From Fuerstiella sp. (GTDB taxonomy: Bacteria; Planctomycetota; Planctomycetia; Planctomycetales; Planctomycetaceae), in assembly GCA_014238335.1 (NCBI GenBank), contig JABABI010000015.1, positions 35,362 to 99,361 of the forward strand: a stretch of DNA of 64,000 nucleotides. The letters are read 5' to 3'. Within the stretch, counting starts at the first letter, position 1, and each line of letters starts with the position of its first letter. Position numbers and translations under genes: made by a program. The notes beneath the pieces are model-generated. The model was given only the letters and a program-made list of their open reading frames with translations, did not search any database and had not been told where the DNA came from. Shown here piece by piece: positions 9,111 to 18,534 of the stretch.

Positions 9111-12044
9111 ATGAACACGCGACTTCTATTCTCTATTGTCTTCGTGGTCAGTGCGTTGGCTGTGTGGAGAGGGTTCTACTACGCGTCTTCACTTTCCTCC
9201 AGCGATTTCGCTCGACAGATTCGTCTGGCCACAGCTCGAAGTCCCGATCAAGGCTGGCTTGTTGCCTGTCGCGCCGTGGAAGCGTATCCGCATGACGCGG
9301 ATATTTTGGTGCTGGCCGCAGAAGCCGCGGCCCGTGCCGGGCGAATCGCTGACATGGTTCAGATCGTTACTCGCCATGAAGATCTGCTCCTGGCTGCGGA
9401 AATAGTGCCCGGCCCCGGCACTCTACAGGAACTGATCGACAGAGGCTATCATCGGTCGGTGCAGGCACTGCTCGATCACCGTCTGCAAATTTCGGAAGAC
9501 GACATTTTTGCACTCCGACAACGAAGTACTCTGCTGCTGAGTCACGGTCGGCACTTTCTGGCAACGCAGGACCTGACACGTCTGCTGACCATCGGGACAG
9601 TCAATCTGGATGAACTTGTGTTTCTTTCCAGCCGCAGAGAGTTTCTGGAAGACCGAGCCGGCCTTACGAAAGCGACAGCATTAAATCCGAGCTTTGTCCC
9701 TGTCATGATTGGGTTGGGAAGTCTGGCTGCGTTCGAGGGCAATCTGCCGGAAGCAAAGGCTCAGTTGCAGCGGGCCGTCTCAGGTGTTGACGTGCCGGCC
9801 GAAGCATGGGCAGCCCTGGGATTGGTGTATTATCGTCAGGGGGCGATCTCTGATGAGCTACAGACATGGCGCCAGGCTGTGTGTTTGCAGGACTTCGAAC
9901 ATCCTGATATCTACTTCGTGAAGGCGTGGATGGCGTCGCAGGAGGGGGCCGACGCAGATGCCGTGCATGATCTTTGTCGCGCCCTGCAACTCGCACCGTT
10001 GCATCGTTCCGCCTGTCAGCTGGTTTCTGAATTGTTGGCTCAGCACGGCACGGCTTTACCGGACGCTGAGCTGTTTTCTGAGCGTGCGGCAAGGATTCAT
10101 GATCTTGAAGTATCGGCTCATGATGTGCTCTTTGGTGATCGCAGTTTCTCGACAATGGAGAAACTGGCTCAGTTGTGTGAACAGCTTGGCGAAACGAGAC
10201 TGGCCGAGGCATGGTGGAAGGCAGCAGATCTTTCTAGACCGAACTCGAACCTCACCCAGGAAATGCTGGCTCAACGACGAAGTTTGTCCAGGCAATCCAT
10301 GGTCATGGCGGATCGTCTGAACGAGACTTTGATACGTGGAGTTGCTGACCAGTTTCAGATTGTGAACAGGGAAATTCATGCGCCGCCGCAGGCCGGGATT
10401 GCGTCCGGGGCAGAGTCTGTCGCTGAATTGCAGTTTCATGACGTCGCCGATGCCGTTGGCATCAATGAAAACTACTATGGTGGCTTCAACGACCTTGATT
10501 CAGGGATTTGGGTCTATCAGGGTTTTGGTGGTGGCGTCGCTGTTATTGATATTGATGGTGACGACGCCCCGGATTTCTGTTTCACGCAGGGCAGCCGCTG
10601 GCCGCCCGGAGACCGGCTGCCACTCGATCATCAGGATCTGCTCTACAGAAACCGTTCGGGGATTTTCGAGCAGATCAATCATCTGGCGTTCAGCAGCGAA
10701 CACGGCTTTGGCCAGGGGGTTGCAGTCGGCGACGCTGATCGAGACGGCTTCCCGGACCTGTACGTTGCCAACATTGGCGCGAATCGGCTGTTGATGAACA
10801 ATGGAGATGGTACGTTTCGATCCGTTGATCTTCCGGTCACGAGTGACGTTCGGCCCGGTTGGACCACGAGTTGTCTGCTGGCGGATCTGAATGCTGATGG
10901 TCTGGACGATCTGTACGACGTTCAGTATGTCGAGGGCAACGAGCCGTTTGAGAGGGTTTGCGCTAGTGGACCGGACGGTGAGGCTCGAGGATGTCTACCG
11001 TCGCTGTTCGATCCGGCCCATGACGAGTTCTTACTTAACCAGGGTGACGGGCGATTTGCTGTCCAGACTCAGGTCAGCGGATTAACGGAACTGAAGGGGA
11101 GAGGGCTCGGCATTCTGGCGGCCAATCTGGATGGTGATCCGGGATTAGAGGTTTTCGTCAGCAACGACATGACCGCGAATCACTTTTTAAAGATTCAACC
11201 GACGGAGACAGGTGTCCGATTTATCGACCATGCGAACAGTCTGGGGCTGGCCAGAAACGGCGAAGGGCAAGTGGAGGCGTGTATGGGAATTGCTGCGGCT
11301 GACGTCTCCGGAGATGGCGAGTTGGATTTGTTCGTGACGAATTTTTTCGAAGAAACGAACACGTATTACGAGTCTCAGCCCGGCGGCTTTTTTCGTGATC
11401 AAACGCGAATCGCACAATTGGGGGCGGTGTCATTGAAGCAGCTTGGATTTGGCTCGCAAGCGTTCGATGCGGATCTCGACGGAGATTGGGATTTATTGAT
11501 CGCAAACGGTCATGTAGATGACTACCGGCACTCAGGCATCCCCTGGAAGATGGTTGCCGACCTCATGCAGAACACCGGCAGTTCAGGCTTTCTTCGCTGT
11601 AACGCTGATAATCTCGGAGGATACGGAGAGACTGGGGTACTTGGACGAGCGATGGCCAGGGTGGACTGGAATCGAGACGGCTTGCCGGACGCAGTTATCA
11701 CACATCTGGACCGTTCTCCCGCATTGCTGGAGAATCGCACGCGGACCAACCATCATTCGCTCAGTTTGCGACTGACGGGGACCATATCAAATCGCTCTGC
11801 CGTGGGAGCGATTATAACGGTAAGTCTGGGCGCTCAGGATTTGGTGGTTCAGTGTGTCGCCGGAGATGGATACTATTGCTCAAACGATAGAACTTTGTTG
11901 ATTGGTACGGGACAATTTGCAGCGGTTCCAGGAATCGAAATTCGCTGGCCCTCGGGAGCCGTGCAGAGATTTCAAAACGTACCTACCGACTGTCGAATTC
12001 GAGCGATTGAAGGCAAGGACCTGCTGTACACGATAATCCCATGA
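9111..12044 (+). CDS. TPR + FG-GAP + ASPIC/UnbV (CRTAC1-like) secreted protein
   Basis: A 977-residue protein from ATG 9111 (a TTG at 9099 would add four residues). Residues 1-20 form a signal/anchor. Residues about 25-400 are helical with TPR-like repeats. From about 470 come seven FG-GAP/VCBS blades with calcium-binding loops, e.g. IDIDGDDAPD, GDADRDGFPD, ADLNADGLDD, ADVSGDGELD and DADLDGDWD. Residues about 880-965 are an ASPIC/UnbV domain (EIRWPSGAVQRFQNV). Such proteins are exported and fold into calcium-stabilised beta-propellers for binding; they are not known enzymes. It is first in a tight plus-strand cluster, overlapping the next gene by four bases (ATGA). Confidence 0.9.
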   Translation: MNTRLLFSIVFVVSALAVWRGFYYASSLSSSDFARQIRLATARSPDQGWLVACRAVEAYPHDADILVLAAEAAARAGRIADMVQIVTRHEDLLLAAEIVPGPGTLQELIDRGYHRSVQALLDHRLQISEDDIFALRQRSTLLLSHGRHFLATQDLTRLLTIGTVNLDELVFLSSRREFLEDRAGLTKATALNPSFVPVMIGLGSLAAFEGNLPEAKAQLQRAVSGVDVPAEAWAALGLVYYRQGAISDELQTWRQAVCLQDFEHPDIYFVKAWMASQEGADADAVHDLCRALQLAPLHRSACQLVSELLAQHGTALPDAELFSERAARIHDLEVSAHDVLFGDRSFSTMEKLAQLCEQLGETRLAEAWWKAADLSRPNSNLTQEMLAQRRSLSRQSMVMADRLNETLIRGVADQFQIVNREIHAPPQAGIASGAESVAELQFHDVADAVGINENYYGGFNDLDSGIWVYQGFGGGVAVIDIDGDDAPDFCFTQGSRWPPGDRLPLDHQDLLYRNRSGIFEQINHLAFSSEHGFGQGVAVGDADRDGFPDLYVANIGANRLLMNNGDGTFRSVDLPVTSDVRPGWTTSCLLADLNADGLDDLYDVQYVEGNEPFERVCASGPDGEARGCLPSLFDPAHDEFLLNQGDGRFAVQTQVSGLTELKGRGLGILAANLDGDPGLEVFVSNDMTANHFLKIQPTETGVRFIDHANSLGLARNGEGQVEACMGIAAADVSGDGELDLFVTNFFEETNTYYESQPGGFFRDQTRIAQLGAVSLKQLGFGSQAFDADLDGDWDLLIANGHVDDYRHSGIPWKMVADLMQNTGSSGFLRCNADNLGGYGETGVLGRAMARVDWNRDGLPDAVITHLDRSPALLENRTRTNHHSLSLRLTGTISNRSAVGAIITVSLGAQDLVVQCVAGDGYYCSNDRTLLIGTGQFAAVPGIEIRWPSGAVQRFQNVPTDCRIRAIEGKDLLYTIIP

Positions 12045-13366
12045 CTGACACATCACGGGGGCGGAATACCTTGGTGAAGCCGCAAGCCATCAGGCCATTA
12101 AGGTTCACGTGGCAGAAGCTGTTGATGCTTCTCGCCTGCCTGGCGGGACTTGTCGCAATCACCGCAGGAAACCGGATCAAATGTTTATACGTCCGACACA
12201 GTCTGTCGACGTTGCTGAATGAAATTCGGCTCCAGGAAGCAGTGGCAGCGGCAGATCGACACGGGGCATCACTCGACTGTCCACAAGTACGACTGTTGTC
12301 AATTCGGGCTTATCGTCAGAGCGGAGAACTGCAGTCCGCGGAACAGCTGCTTGCCGCCAGCGAAAGTCTGATTGCCGCCCCGGGTCGCGTCCGTCTGGAA
12401 CGCACCCTCATTCAGGTTCGTACGGGGCGTCTGACTTCCAACAATGAAGCTCAACTGCCGCGTATGCTGCGTGACTCTGATCTTGATTTACGCGACGTCT
12501 GTGAAGCCTTTGCCGTCGGTTTTCGGTTGAACCGTCGTTTTGCGCAGGCAGCTTTGCTGCTTGACGCATGGAAGACAGACTGGCCGCGGGACTACCGTCC
12601 GTATTATCACGAAGGCCTGATGCGGCAGACTTTGGCAGACTGGAACGCAGCCATCATCTCCTATCGAAAAGCGATCGATTTAAGCCCCCTTACTGACGAA
12701 TGTCGCGTGAGACTCGGAGAATGCCTGAATCAGACGGAACGTGGCAAAGAGGCATGCGAGCAGTTTCAGATCGTGACGTCACGCGACTTGAAAAACATCG
12801 AGGCGTGGCGAGGATTCGCAGAAGGGCTGCAGCAGCAGGGGCAGAATGCTTCGGCCAGAAATGCGCATGTGAACGTCCTGGAACTGGACCCCGGGACTTA
12901 TTCCGCACGGCTGGCCATCGCCGAAATTGATTTTGACGATGGCGACGTCGTTGCGGCGGAAGAAAATATCACCAAACTGGCAACTTTGTGGCCGGATGAC
13001 ACCAGAACTCTTTATCTGCAGTCAAGAATTGCGGTGTCGAGTGGGCGTCACGAGGAATCGAAAAAACTCCAGGAGGCATGGGAAACGGCAGACCTCGCCG
13101 TGCAGCAGATGGAACAGGAGATTCAACTTCTTGCAAAATCGCCGGACAACATCGACTTACAGGTATCGATAGGAATCGCCATGCTAAATCACTATTCACG
13201 TGAAATGGGACGCCAGTATGTTGCGGCAGCACTGCAGGTTGTTCCGAATCATCCCAGGGCCACCGCGGCACTTGCTGACTTCGAAACAAAACGGAAGCAG
13301 CTAAAGGCGATTCCGATTCCTGAATCGAAGACAGACCAATCGTCAGACGTACAGCAGCAGGGATAG
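12041..13366 (+). CDS. Membrane-anchored TPR protein
   Basis: A 441-residue protein whose ATG overlaps the previous stop (ATGA), indicating translational coupling. A single hydrophobic segment at about residues 27-45 (LLMLLACLAGLVAITAG) acts as signal anchor; the rest is TPR solenoid, with clear helical pairs such as AIISYRKAIDLSPLTDECRVRLGE (split here: AIISYRKAIDLSP then LTDECRVRLGE) at about residues 200-225 and LDPGTYSARLAIAEI later. No enzymatic motif. It probably scaffolds the exported FG-GAP proteins and the multihaem cytochrome encoded on either side. The downstream start lies four bases after its stop. Confidence 0.85.
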   Translation: MTDTSRGRNTLVKPQAIRPLRFTWQKLLMLLACLAGLVAITAGNRIKCLYVRHSLSTLLNEIRLQEAVAAADRHGASLDCPQVRLLSIRAYRQSGELQSAEQLLAASESLIAAPGRVRLERTLIQVRTGRLTSNNEAQLPRMLRDSDLDLRDVCEAFAVGFRLNRRFAQAALLLDAWKTDWPRDYRPYYHEGLMRQTLADWNAAIISYRKAIDLSPLTDECRVRLGECLNQTERGKEACEQFQIVTSRDLKNIEAWRGFAEGLQQQGQNASARNAHVNVLELDPGTYSARLAIAEIDFDDGDVVAAEENITKLATLWPDDTRTLYLQSRIAVSSGRHEESKKLQEAWETADLAVQQMEQEIQLLAKSPDNIDLQVSIGIAMLNHYSREMGRQYVAAALQVVPNHPRATAALADFETKRKQLKAIPIPESKTDQSSDVQQQG

Positions 13367-13370
13367 CGCC

Positions 13371-15335
13371 ATGAATCACTGTCGACAAACACCTTGTGCG
13401 GTCACTTCCACTGCGGATTCAAGTCTCCATCACGTTTCCCGTGCAGGATTTGCGGGCGCTCTGATGAAGTGCATATGCATCTTCTGCTGTATTTGGCTGG
13501 TTGGATGTGAAGGGAATTCACAACGTGGTGCGATATCCGGACGAAAAGATACTATGGAAACCGATGTCGGCTTGGCTCGGCAGCCCCCTGCGGCAGCGTT
13601 GCCCATTCGGCCCGATTCGCTTTTTCTGAATACAGCGGCAGATGTGCAGTATGTTGGAAGTGAAACATGCAAAGACTGCCACGATGATGTTCACGAATCG
13701 TTTGTTCAGACACGGCACAGCAGAGCCCTGTCTGTTGCTGATCAGGAAAATTCTCCTGATGCTCGCGTTCGCCATGAAAAGTCCGGTTACGAATACACAA
13801 CCAGAACGTCAGCGGATGGCCAGCTGACACAAACCGAGATTGTTCTGCTTGGAGACCAGCAAAAGACGTCTCGAGAAGTCATGATTGACTATGTTGTCGG
13901 TTCCGGACGGTTCGGGAAAAGCTACCTGACGCAGCTCGACGGCTTTCTGGTGCAGTCTCCCTTGACCTGGTATGCGGACCGAGAAGAGTGGGGGATGTCA
14001 CCAGGCTTCGATAGCCCAGCGCAGTCTTCGTTTCGTCGGGCCGTCTCAGCGAAATGTCTTTATTGTCACGCGGGCCAGGTCGAAGTCCTTGAAGACAATG
14101 CCTATCACTCAAGGGTCCACGAGCAATTTGTCAGTTGTGAACGCTGTCATGGGCCGGGGCAACTGCATGTCGAAAAGCACCTTGATGACACCGCGGAAGG
14201 TCGTAACGAGATTCCGCGGGACTTCGATGAGACGATCGTGAATCCCGCCCATCTTGCACGTGATCTGCAGGAAGGGATTTGCCAGCAATGCCATCTGCAG
14301 GCGGACGCTCAGATCGCTGTTCGTGGCTACGACTTTGATGATTTTCGTCCTGGTCTGCCGATTCATGAGTTTCGTCAGGACTACAGGTACGGGCAGTCCG
14401 GCGATGGCATGACGGTGGTTGGTCATGTTGAGCAGATGCGTCGAAGTCGCTGTTTTACGGAATCGTCGACATTGACCTGTACAACATGCCACCATCCCCA
14501 TTCCGGGGATTCGCCTGTCGAAACACTGGCCGTGTTTCGACAGAAGTGTCTTCAATGCCACACTGATGAGTCATGTGGCGAGTTGCCTGAGCTGCGCCGG
14601 TCGAAGGCGCAAAACCAGTGCACGGTCTGCCACATGCCATCGGCTCCCACAGAAGTGCCGCATGTCGCATTCACTCACCACCGCATTGGTATTCACAGGT
14701 CGGGCGACGTGCACGGACAACATGGCGATACGTCAGAGAAATCACTTCTGCCATTGCTGGATGATTCCAGCCTGACAGAAGCAGACCGTGCCCGGTGCAT
14801 TGGTCTGGCAGCGTTAAGGATTTTCCTGGGTAATGCCAGCGCCACCAACAGCCAGACTTTGCGGATTGCGCAGGAGTCGCTGCAAAAAGCATGGGATCTG
14901 GGAGCAGGCGATGCAGACGTCGCCGCAGGGATGGCGACCATTGCCTTTGAGGTCGGCTGGTCGGAAAAGATTGAAGAGTGGGCACAGCAGGCGCTCCAAT
15001 TTGATCAGACGGCATCGGAAGCCAGAAGTTCTGCATTGTCGCTGCTCTCCGAATTACAGTTCCGCCAAGGGAAGTACGACCAGGCGTTTCGTGGATTTCG
15101 GGAACTGACGACGATTCGGCGAGACGCCAGAGCGTGGTTTTTTCGGGGCGTGGCCGCTCAGAATCTCAACGACACTGCCGAGGCGATTCTTTCCCTGCAG
15201 AAGTCAGTTGAAATTAATCCGCGTAATCATGCAGCGCATGTGGCGCTGACCGCATTATTCGAGGTGAACGGCAATCAGCGATTGCGCGATCACCACAAAC
15301 AAATGGTGGAAGATCTGATACGATCAGCTCAGTGA
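13371..15335 (+). CDS. Seven-haem cytochrome c lipoprotein with TPR tail
   Basis: A 654-residue protein with seven CxxCH haem c sites: CKDCH (Cys100), CLYCH (229), CERCH (256), CQQCH (304), CTTCH (370), CLQCH (393) and CTVCH (417). This resembles cytochrome c554/doubly-CXXCH families used for periplasmic or surface electron transfer. Residues about 470-650 are TPR repeats. A lipobox LVGC (Cys46) follows a hydrophobic stretch, so it is probably lipidated. AGGGA eight bases ahead supports ATG 13371, but ATG 13464 would give a more typical short lipoprotein signal (MKCICIFCCIWLVGC). It is the redox member of the cluster; its electron partners are not evident. Confidence 0.92.
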   Translation: MNHCRQTPCAVTSTADSSLHHVSRAGFAGALMKCICIFCCIWLVGCEGNSQRGAISGRKDTMETDVGLARQPPAAALPIRPDSLFLNTAADVQYVGSETCKDCHDDVHESFVQTRHSRALSVADQENSPDARVRHEKSGYEYTTRTSADGQLTQTEIVLLGDQQKTSREVMIDYVVGSGRFGKSYLTQLDGFLVQSPLTWYADREEWGMSPGFDSPAQSSFRRAVSAKCLYCHAGQVEVLEDNAYHSRVHEQFVSCERCHGPGQLHVEKHLDDTAEGRNEIPRDFDETIVNPAHLARDLQEGICQQCHLQADAQIAVRGYDFDDFRPGLPIHEFRQDYRYGQSGDGMTVVGHVEQMRRSRCFTESSTLTCTTCHHPHSGDSPVETLAVFRQKCLQCHTDESCGELPELRRSKAQNQCTVCHMPSAPTEVPHVAFTHHRIGIHRSGDVHGQHGDTSEKSLLPLLDDSSLTEADRARCIGLAALRIFLGNASATNSQTLRIAQESLQKAWDLGAGDADVAAGMATIAFEVGWSEKIEEWAQQALQFDQTASEARSSALSLLSELQFRQGKYDQAFRGFRELTTIRRDARAWFFRGVAAQNLNDTAEAILSLQKSVEINPRNHAAHVALTALFEVNGNQRLRDHHKQMVEDLIRSAQ

Positions 15336-15418
15336 TCAGGGTGTTGTGAACACAGGCTGCTGTACTGTGGCCGTGGCTCAATGTTCTGCAATGCAGTTCT
15401 TACATAGGTTCTTGAAGG

Positions 15419-18316
15419 ATGAAACAGTCACGACGTGCCGCAGATTCGTTTGCCAGTCGCAGTCTGATTCTTCTTGCGCTTCCGTTCGCTGCCGTTGGCC
15501 TGGCTTGGTTCCTGCTGATGCCGCCTGTTCCGGAACAGGCTGGTGACCCTGTTGAAGAAGCTTCTGCAGCTCTTGGAGCGGGCGACATCGAAAGGGCATT
15601 TCGGATTGTGGAACAACTGGACGCCACGTCACCCGATTCGGAAGTTACCTATCTTATGGCGGTGATCGAGGGGCTTCGCGGCAACAACGAACACGCTTTG
15701 GCAGTCATGCAGGAATTGCCTGATTTTCAATTTGATCCGAGATTGCTGACGATGGCTGCCCAGTTTGCTCTTGCTGTACCGAGGCTGTCGGTCGCCCGCG
15801 GACTTTTGGAGCAGGCTTTGGAAATCTCTCCTGAGCATGACGAGGCCGTCAGAATGCTGATCGGTCTGGAGGGGAATCTTCTGAACGTGCAGAAAGTCAG
15901 GACCCTGATTGCAGGTCTTGATCGCCGCGACAAGGCCACTGCCGAAGACGTGTTCCTGTTCTGCTCCGGCAGTCGCGTCAGTTACGATCGGTACGAAAAC
16001 GTCAAACGACTGGAACCGGCCTATAGGATCGAACCGGGGCAGGGTGAAATCGCGTATGCTTTGATAAACAACTATCTGGCAATGAATCGTTTGGCCGATG
16101 CCCGAAAAGTCATCGATGCGGCAGCTCAGACGGCCAGTAATGGATGGCTGATCAGTCTGGCTGCGGCAGAGCTGGCCGTGATTTCGGGCGACTTTCAGCA
16201 GGCCTCTGAAAGTCTGCTGAAGATCAATTCCCGAGGCACGAAGTCTGCCAATTACTGGATTGTTCTGGGGCGAGTGTTAAAGAAACAGGGAGCCTTTGCT
16301 GCAGCTGTACAGGCTTATCAGAATGCCGCGCAGCTGGCACCATTCGATCCTGAACCAGTCTACGCACTGTCGCGGCTGCTTATAGAGTCGGCACCGGAAG
16401 AAGCAGAGCGACTGAAGCAAACGACTCGGCTGTTGCAGCAGCTCAGTGTGCAGGTGGAAGCGGTTGTCACCCTTACTTCTTTTGAAGAAGCGGTGGAAAG
16501 CTTTCCACTGATTGTTGAGAAACTTATCGATGCCGGCGCCTTTAGAGAGGCAAGAGTGTGTTTGGACTGGCTGAAGTCAGAAGGGTACCGCTCGCGAGAT
16601 GCGACAGCTCAGGAAGAGCGTCTGATGCAGCTGGCCTCGGCTCTGCCAACGGAGCTTGTTCCGCCATCGACGTTGGGGTTGCCGACCGTCGATACGTCGT
16701 CACTGACGCATAGTCAGTCCGAAACTGCGGAAACGCAAGACTCAATTTTGTTTGTGGATGCTACCGACGACCTGCAGGTTCAGTTTCAGTATGTCGCTCC
16801 TTCAGATGCAAGAACAACGATTCTGACATCTCTTGGCGGCGGGGTGGCAGCGTTCGACATCGACTGTGACGGCGCAGTGGATCTGTATTTTCCCCAGGGT
16901 GGCTCTCTGCCCGGCACCACGGGTCTGTCAGCGGACACAGACTGTCTGCTTCGCAGGCGGCAGGACGTTTTTTTTGATTCGTCTGCCGCAGCCATCCCGG
17001 CAGTTCGCGGGTACAGCCATGGAACCGCTGCGGGAGATGTGAACGGTGATGGGTTTGCTGATTTGTTGGTCACGAATTTCGGGTTGAATCAACTTCTGCT
17101 GAATAATGGTGATGGCACGTTTACCGATACGACCGTCGATGTCGGAATGGGGGCATCAGAGTGGAGCGTAAGTTCTGCGTTTGAAGACTTCGACAACGAC
17201 GGAGATCTGGACGTTTATGTTGTCAATTACCTGACGATCGATGTTCAGGACATGGAGGCCTGTACCGATGAACGATCGACTCCGTGTGGTCCTCTGAATG
17301 TTCCCGCATGCCAGGACCGTTTGTACGAAAACCTGTCCGATAGCAGGTTTCAGGACGTTACTCAATCATCCGGTATTGTTGTGCCGGACGGGAAAGGGCT
17401 GGGAGTCGTCGTTCGGGACTTTGATGGAGACGGCCGAAGAGACGTCTTTGTGGGTAACGACACCACGCACAATCGGCTATTTTTTAACCAGTCCGCCGAT
17501 CAGGGAATGAACTTTCAGGAAGCGTCAGCAAGTGCCGGTGTAGCTGTCGGCGGAGACGGGAAGTTGGAGGCCTGCATGGGAATCGCGAGTGCAGATTTGA
17601 ATAACAATGGTTTCCCGGAAATCTTCGTGACAAACTTTGAAGGCGAGACCAACACGCTCTATACAAATATGGGAGGCCGAACGTTTGTCGACAGCACGGA
17701 AGCCATGGAGTTAGGCAGAAGCAGCTATAGGATGATGGGCTGGGGCACTCAGTTTCTGGACATAGATGACGATTCGATGCTGGACCTGGTCGTTCTGAAC
17801 GGTCACCTTCACAATGACAGCATGCTGGCACAGATCTACCTGCAGAAGAATGCTCGATTCAATGCTCCGTCAGCTTATCAGGGTGATTACTTCAACGACA
17901 AATGGCTGGGGCGAGCTCTTGCTGTTGCCGACGTGAACCGTGATGCTCTCCCTGATCTTATTGCGACGCATCGCACTGGTCAGCCACGTATTCTATTGAA
18001 TCACTCCGGCACGCAGCAACGGTTCGGAATCAGGTTGATCGCCACGAATTCTCATCGGGACGCGCTGGGGGCGAAAGTCGTTGTGGAATCCGGTGATTCC
18101 GTCGTCACACGCACTCTGACCAGCGATGGGGGCTACCTGACGGCCAACGAAAGAGCGTTGTGGTTCGTCGTCCCGGAATCAGGCGTAGTTGACACGCTGT
18201 CCGTTGAATGGCCCTCGGGACACCGGCAGCAACTCCGGAATCTCAGCCCTCAATTGAACTCAATTGTCGTGGAAACCGACACGACGGACGTGCGTTTGAT
18301 GACGTCGCCGAGATAA
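15419..18316 (+). CDS. Second TPR + FG-GAP + ASPIC/UnbV secreted protein
   Basis: A 965-residue paralogue in layout of the first cluster gene. GAAGG just upstream supports ATG 15419. Basic N-terminus then a hydrophobic segment (SLILLALPFAAVGLAWFLL), giving an exported or anchored protein. Residues about 35-420 are TPR-like; from about 475 come FG-GAP/VCBS calcium loops (AFDIDCDGAVD, GDVNGDGFAD, EDFDNDGDLD, RDFDGDGRRD, ADLNNNGFPE, LDIDDDSMLD). Residues about 865-955 form the ASPIC/UnbV domain (SVEWPSGHRQQLRNL). It closes the cluster, 83 bases after the multihaem cytochrome, and converges with a third FG-GAP gene on the other strand. Confidence 0.9.
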   Translation: MKQSRRAADSFASRSLILLALPFAAVGLAWFLLMPPVPEQAGDPVEEASAALGAGDIERAFRIVEQLDATSPDSEVTYLMAVIEGLRGNNEHALAVMQELPDFQFDPRLLTMAAQFALAVPRLSVARGLLEQALEISPEHDEAVRMLIGLEGNLLNVQKVRTLIAGLDRRDKATAEDVFLFCSGSRVSYDRYENVKRLEPAYRIEPGQGEIAYALINNYLAMNRLADARKVIDAAAQTASNGWLISLAAAELAVISGDFQQASESLLKINSRGTKSANYWIVLGRVLKKQGAFAAAVQAYQNAAQLAPFDPEPVYALSRLLIESAPEEAERLKQTTRLLQQLSVQVEAVVTLTSFEEAVESFPLIVEKLIDAGAFREARVCLDWLKSEGYRSRDATAQEERLMQLASALPTELVPPSTLGLPTVDTSSLTHSQSETAETQDSILFVDATDDLQVQFQYVAPSDARTTILTSLGGGVAAFDIDCDGAVDLYFPQGGSLPGTTGLSADTDCLLRRRQDVFFDSSAAAIPAVRGYSHGTAAGDVNGDGFADLLVTNFGLNQLLLNNGDGTFTDTTVDVGMGASEWSVSSAFEDFDNDGDLDVYVVNYLTIDVQDMEACTDERSTPCGPLNVPACQDRLYENLSDSRFQDVTQSSGIVVPDGKGLGVVVRDFDGDGRRDVFVGNDTTHNRLFFNQSADQGMNFQEASASAGVAVGGDGKLEACMGIASADLNNNGFPEIFVTNFEGETNTLYTNMGGRTFVDSTEAMELGRSSYRMMGWGTQFLDIDDDSMLDLVVLNGHLHNDSMLAQIYLQKNARFNAPSAYQGDYFNDKWLGRALAVADVNRDALPDLIATHRTGQPRILLNHSGTQQRFGIRLIATNSHRDALGAKVVVESGDSVVTRTLTSDGGYLTANERALWFVVPESGVVDTLSVEWPSGHRQQLRNLSPQLNSIVVETDTTDVRLMTSPR

Positions 18317-18534
18317 CTCGGTCAGACGCTCCGCTTTTTGTCTGCGCTTCTGTGTCAGGGCCAGGCTGCTGCGCTCGAGAAGTCGCATAGGCCCCGTCGG
18401 ATGCCGCAACTCACTTTCACAGCGTGATGTTGTTAGAGGCAGTTTACGAAAATACGCAGTTCGTTCGGGGTCGTGGGAAGTACACATAGCAGGCCGGTAA
18501 CGTTTTCGCGGCCATGAATCAGCATAATGCGCAG

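Noticed and set aside
18317..18360. Short inverted repeat after the second UnbV gene
   Set aside because: Only about five base pairs can form; too weak to call a terminator.
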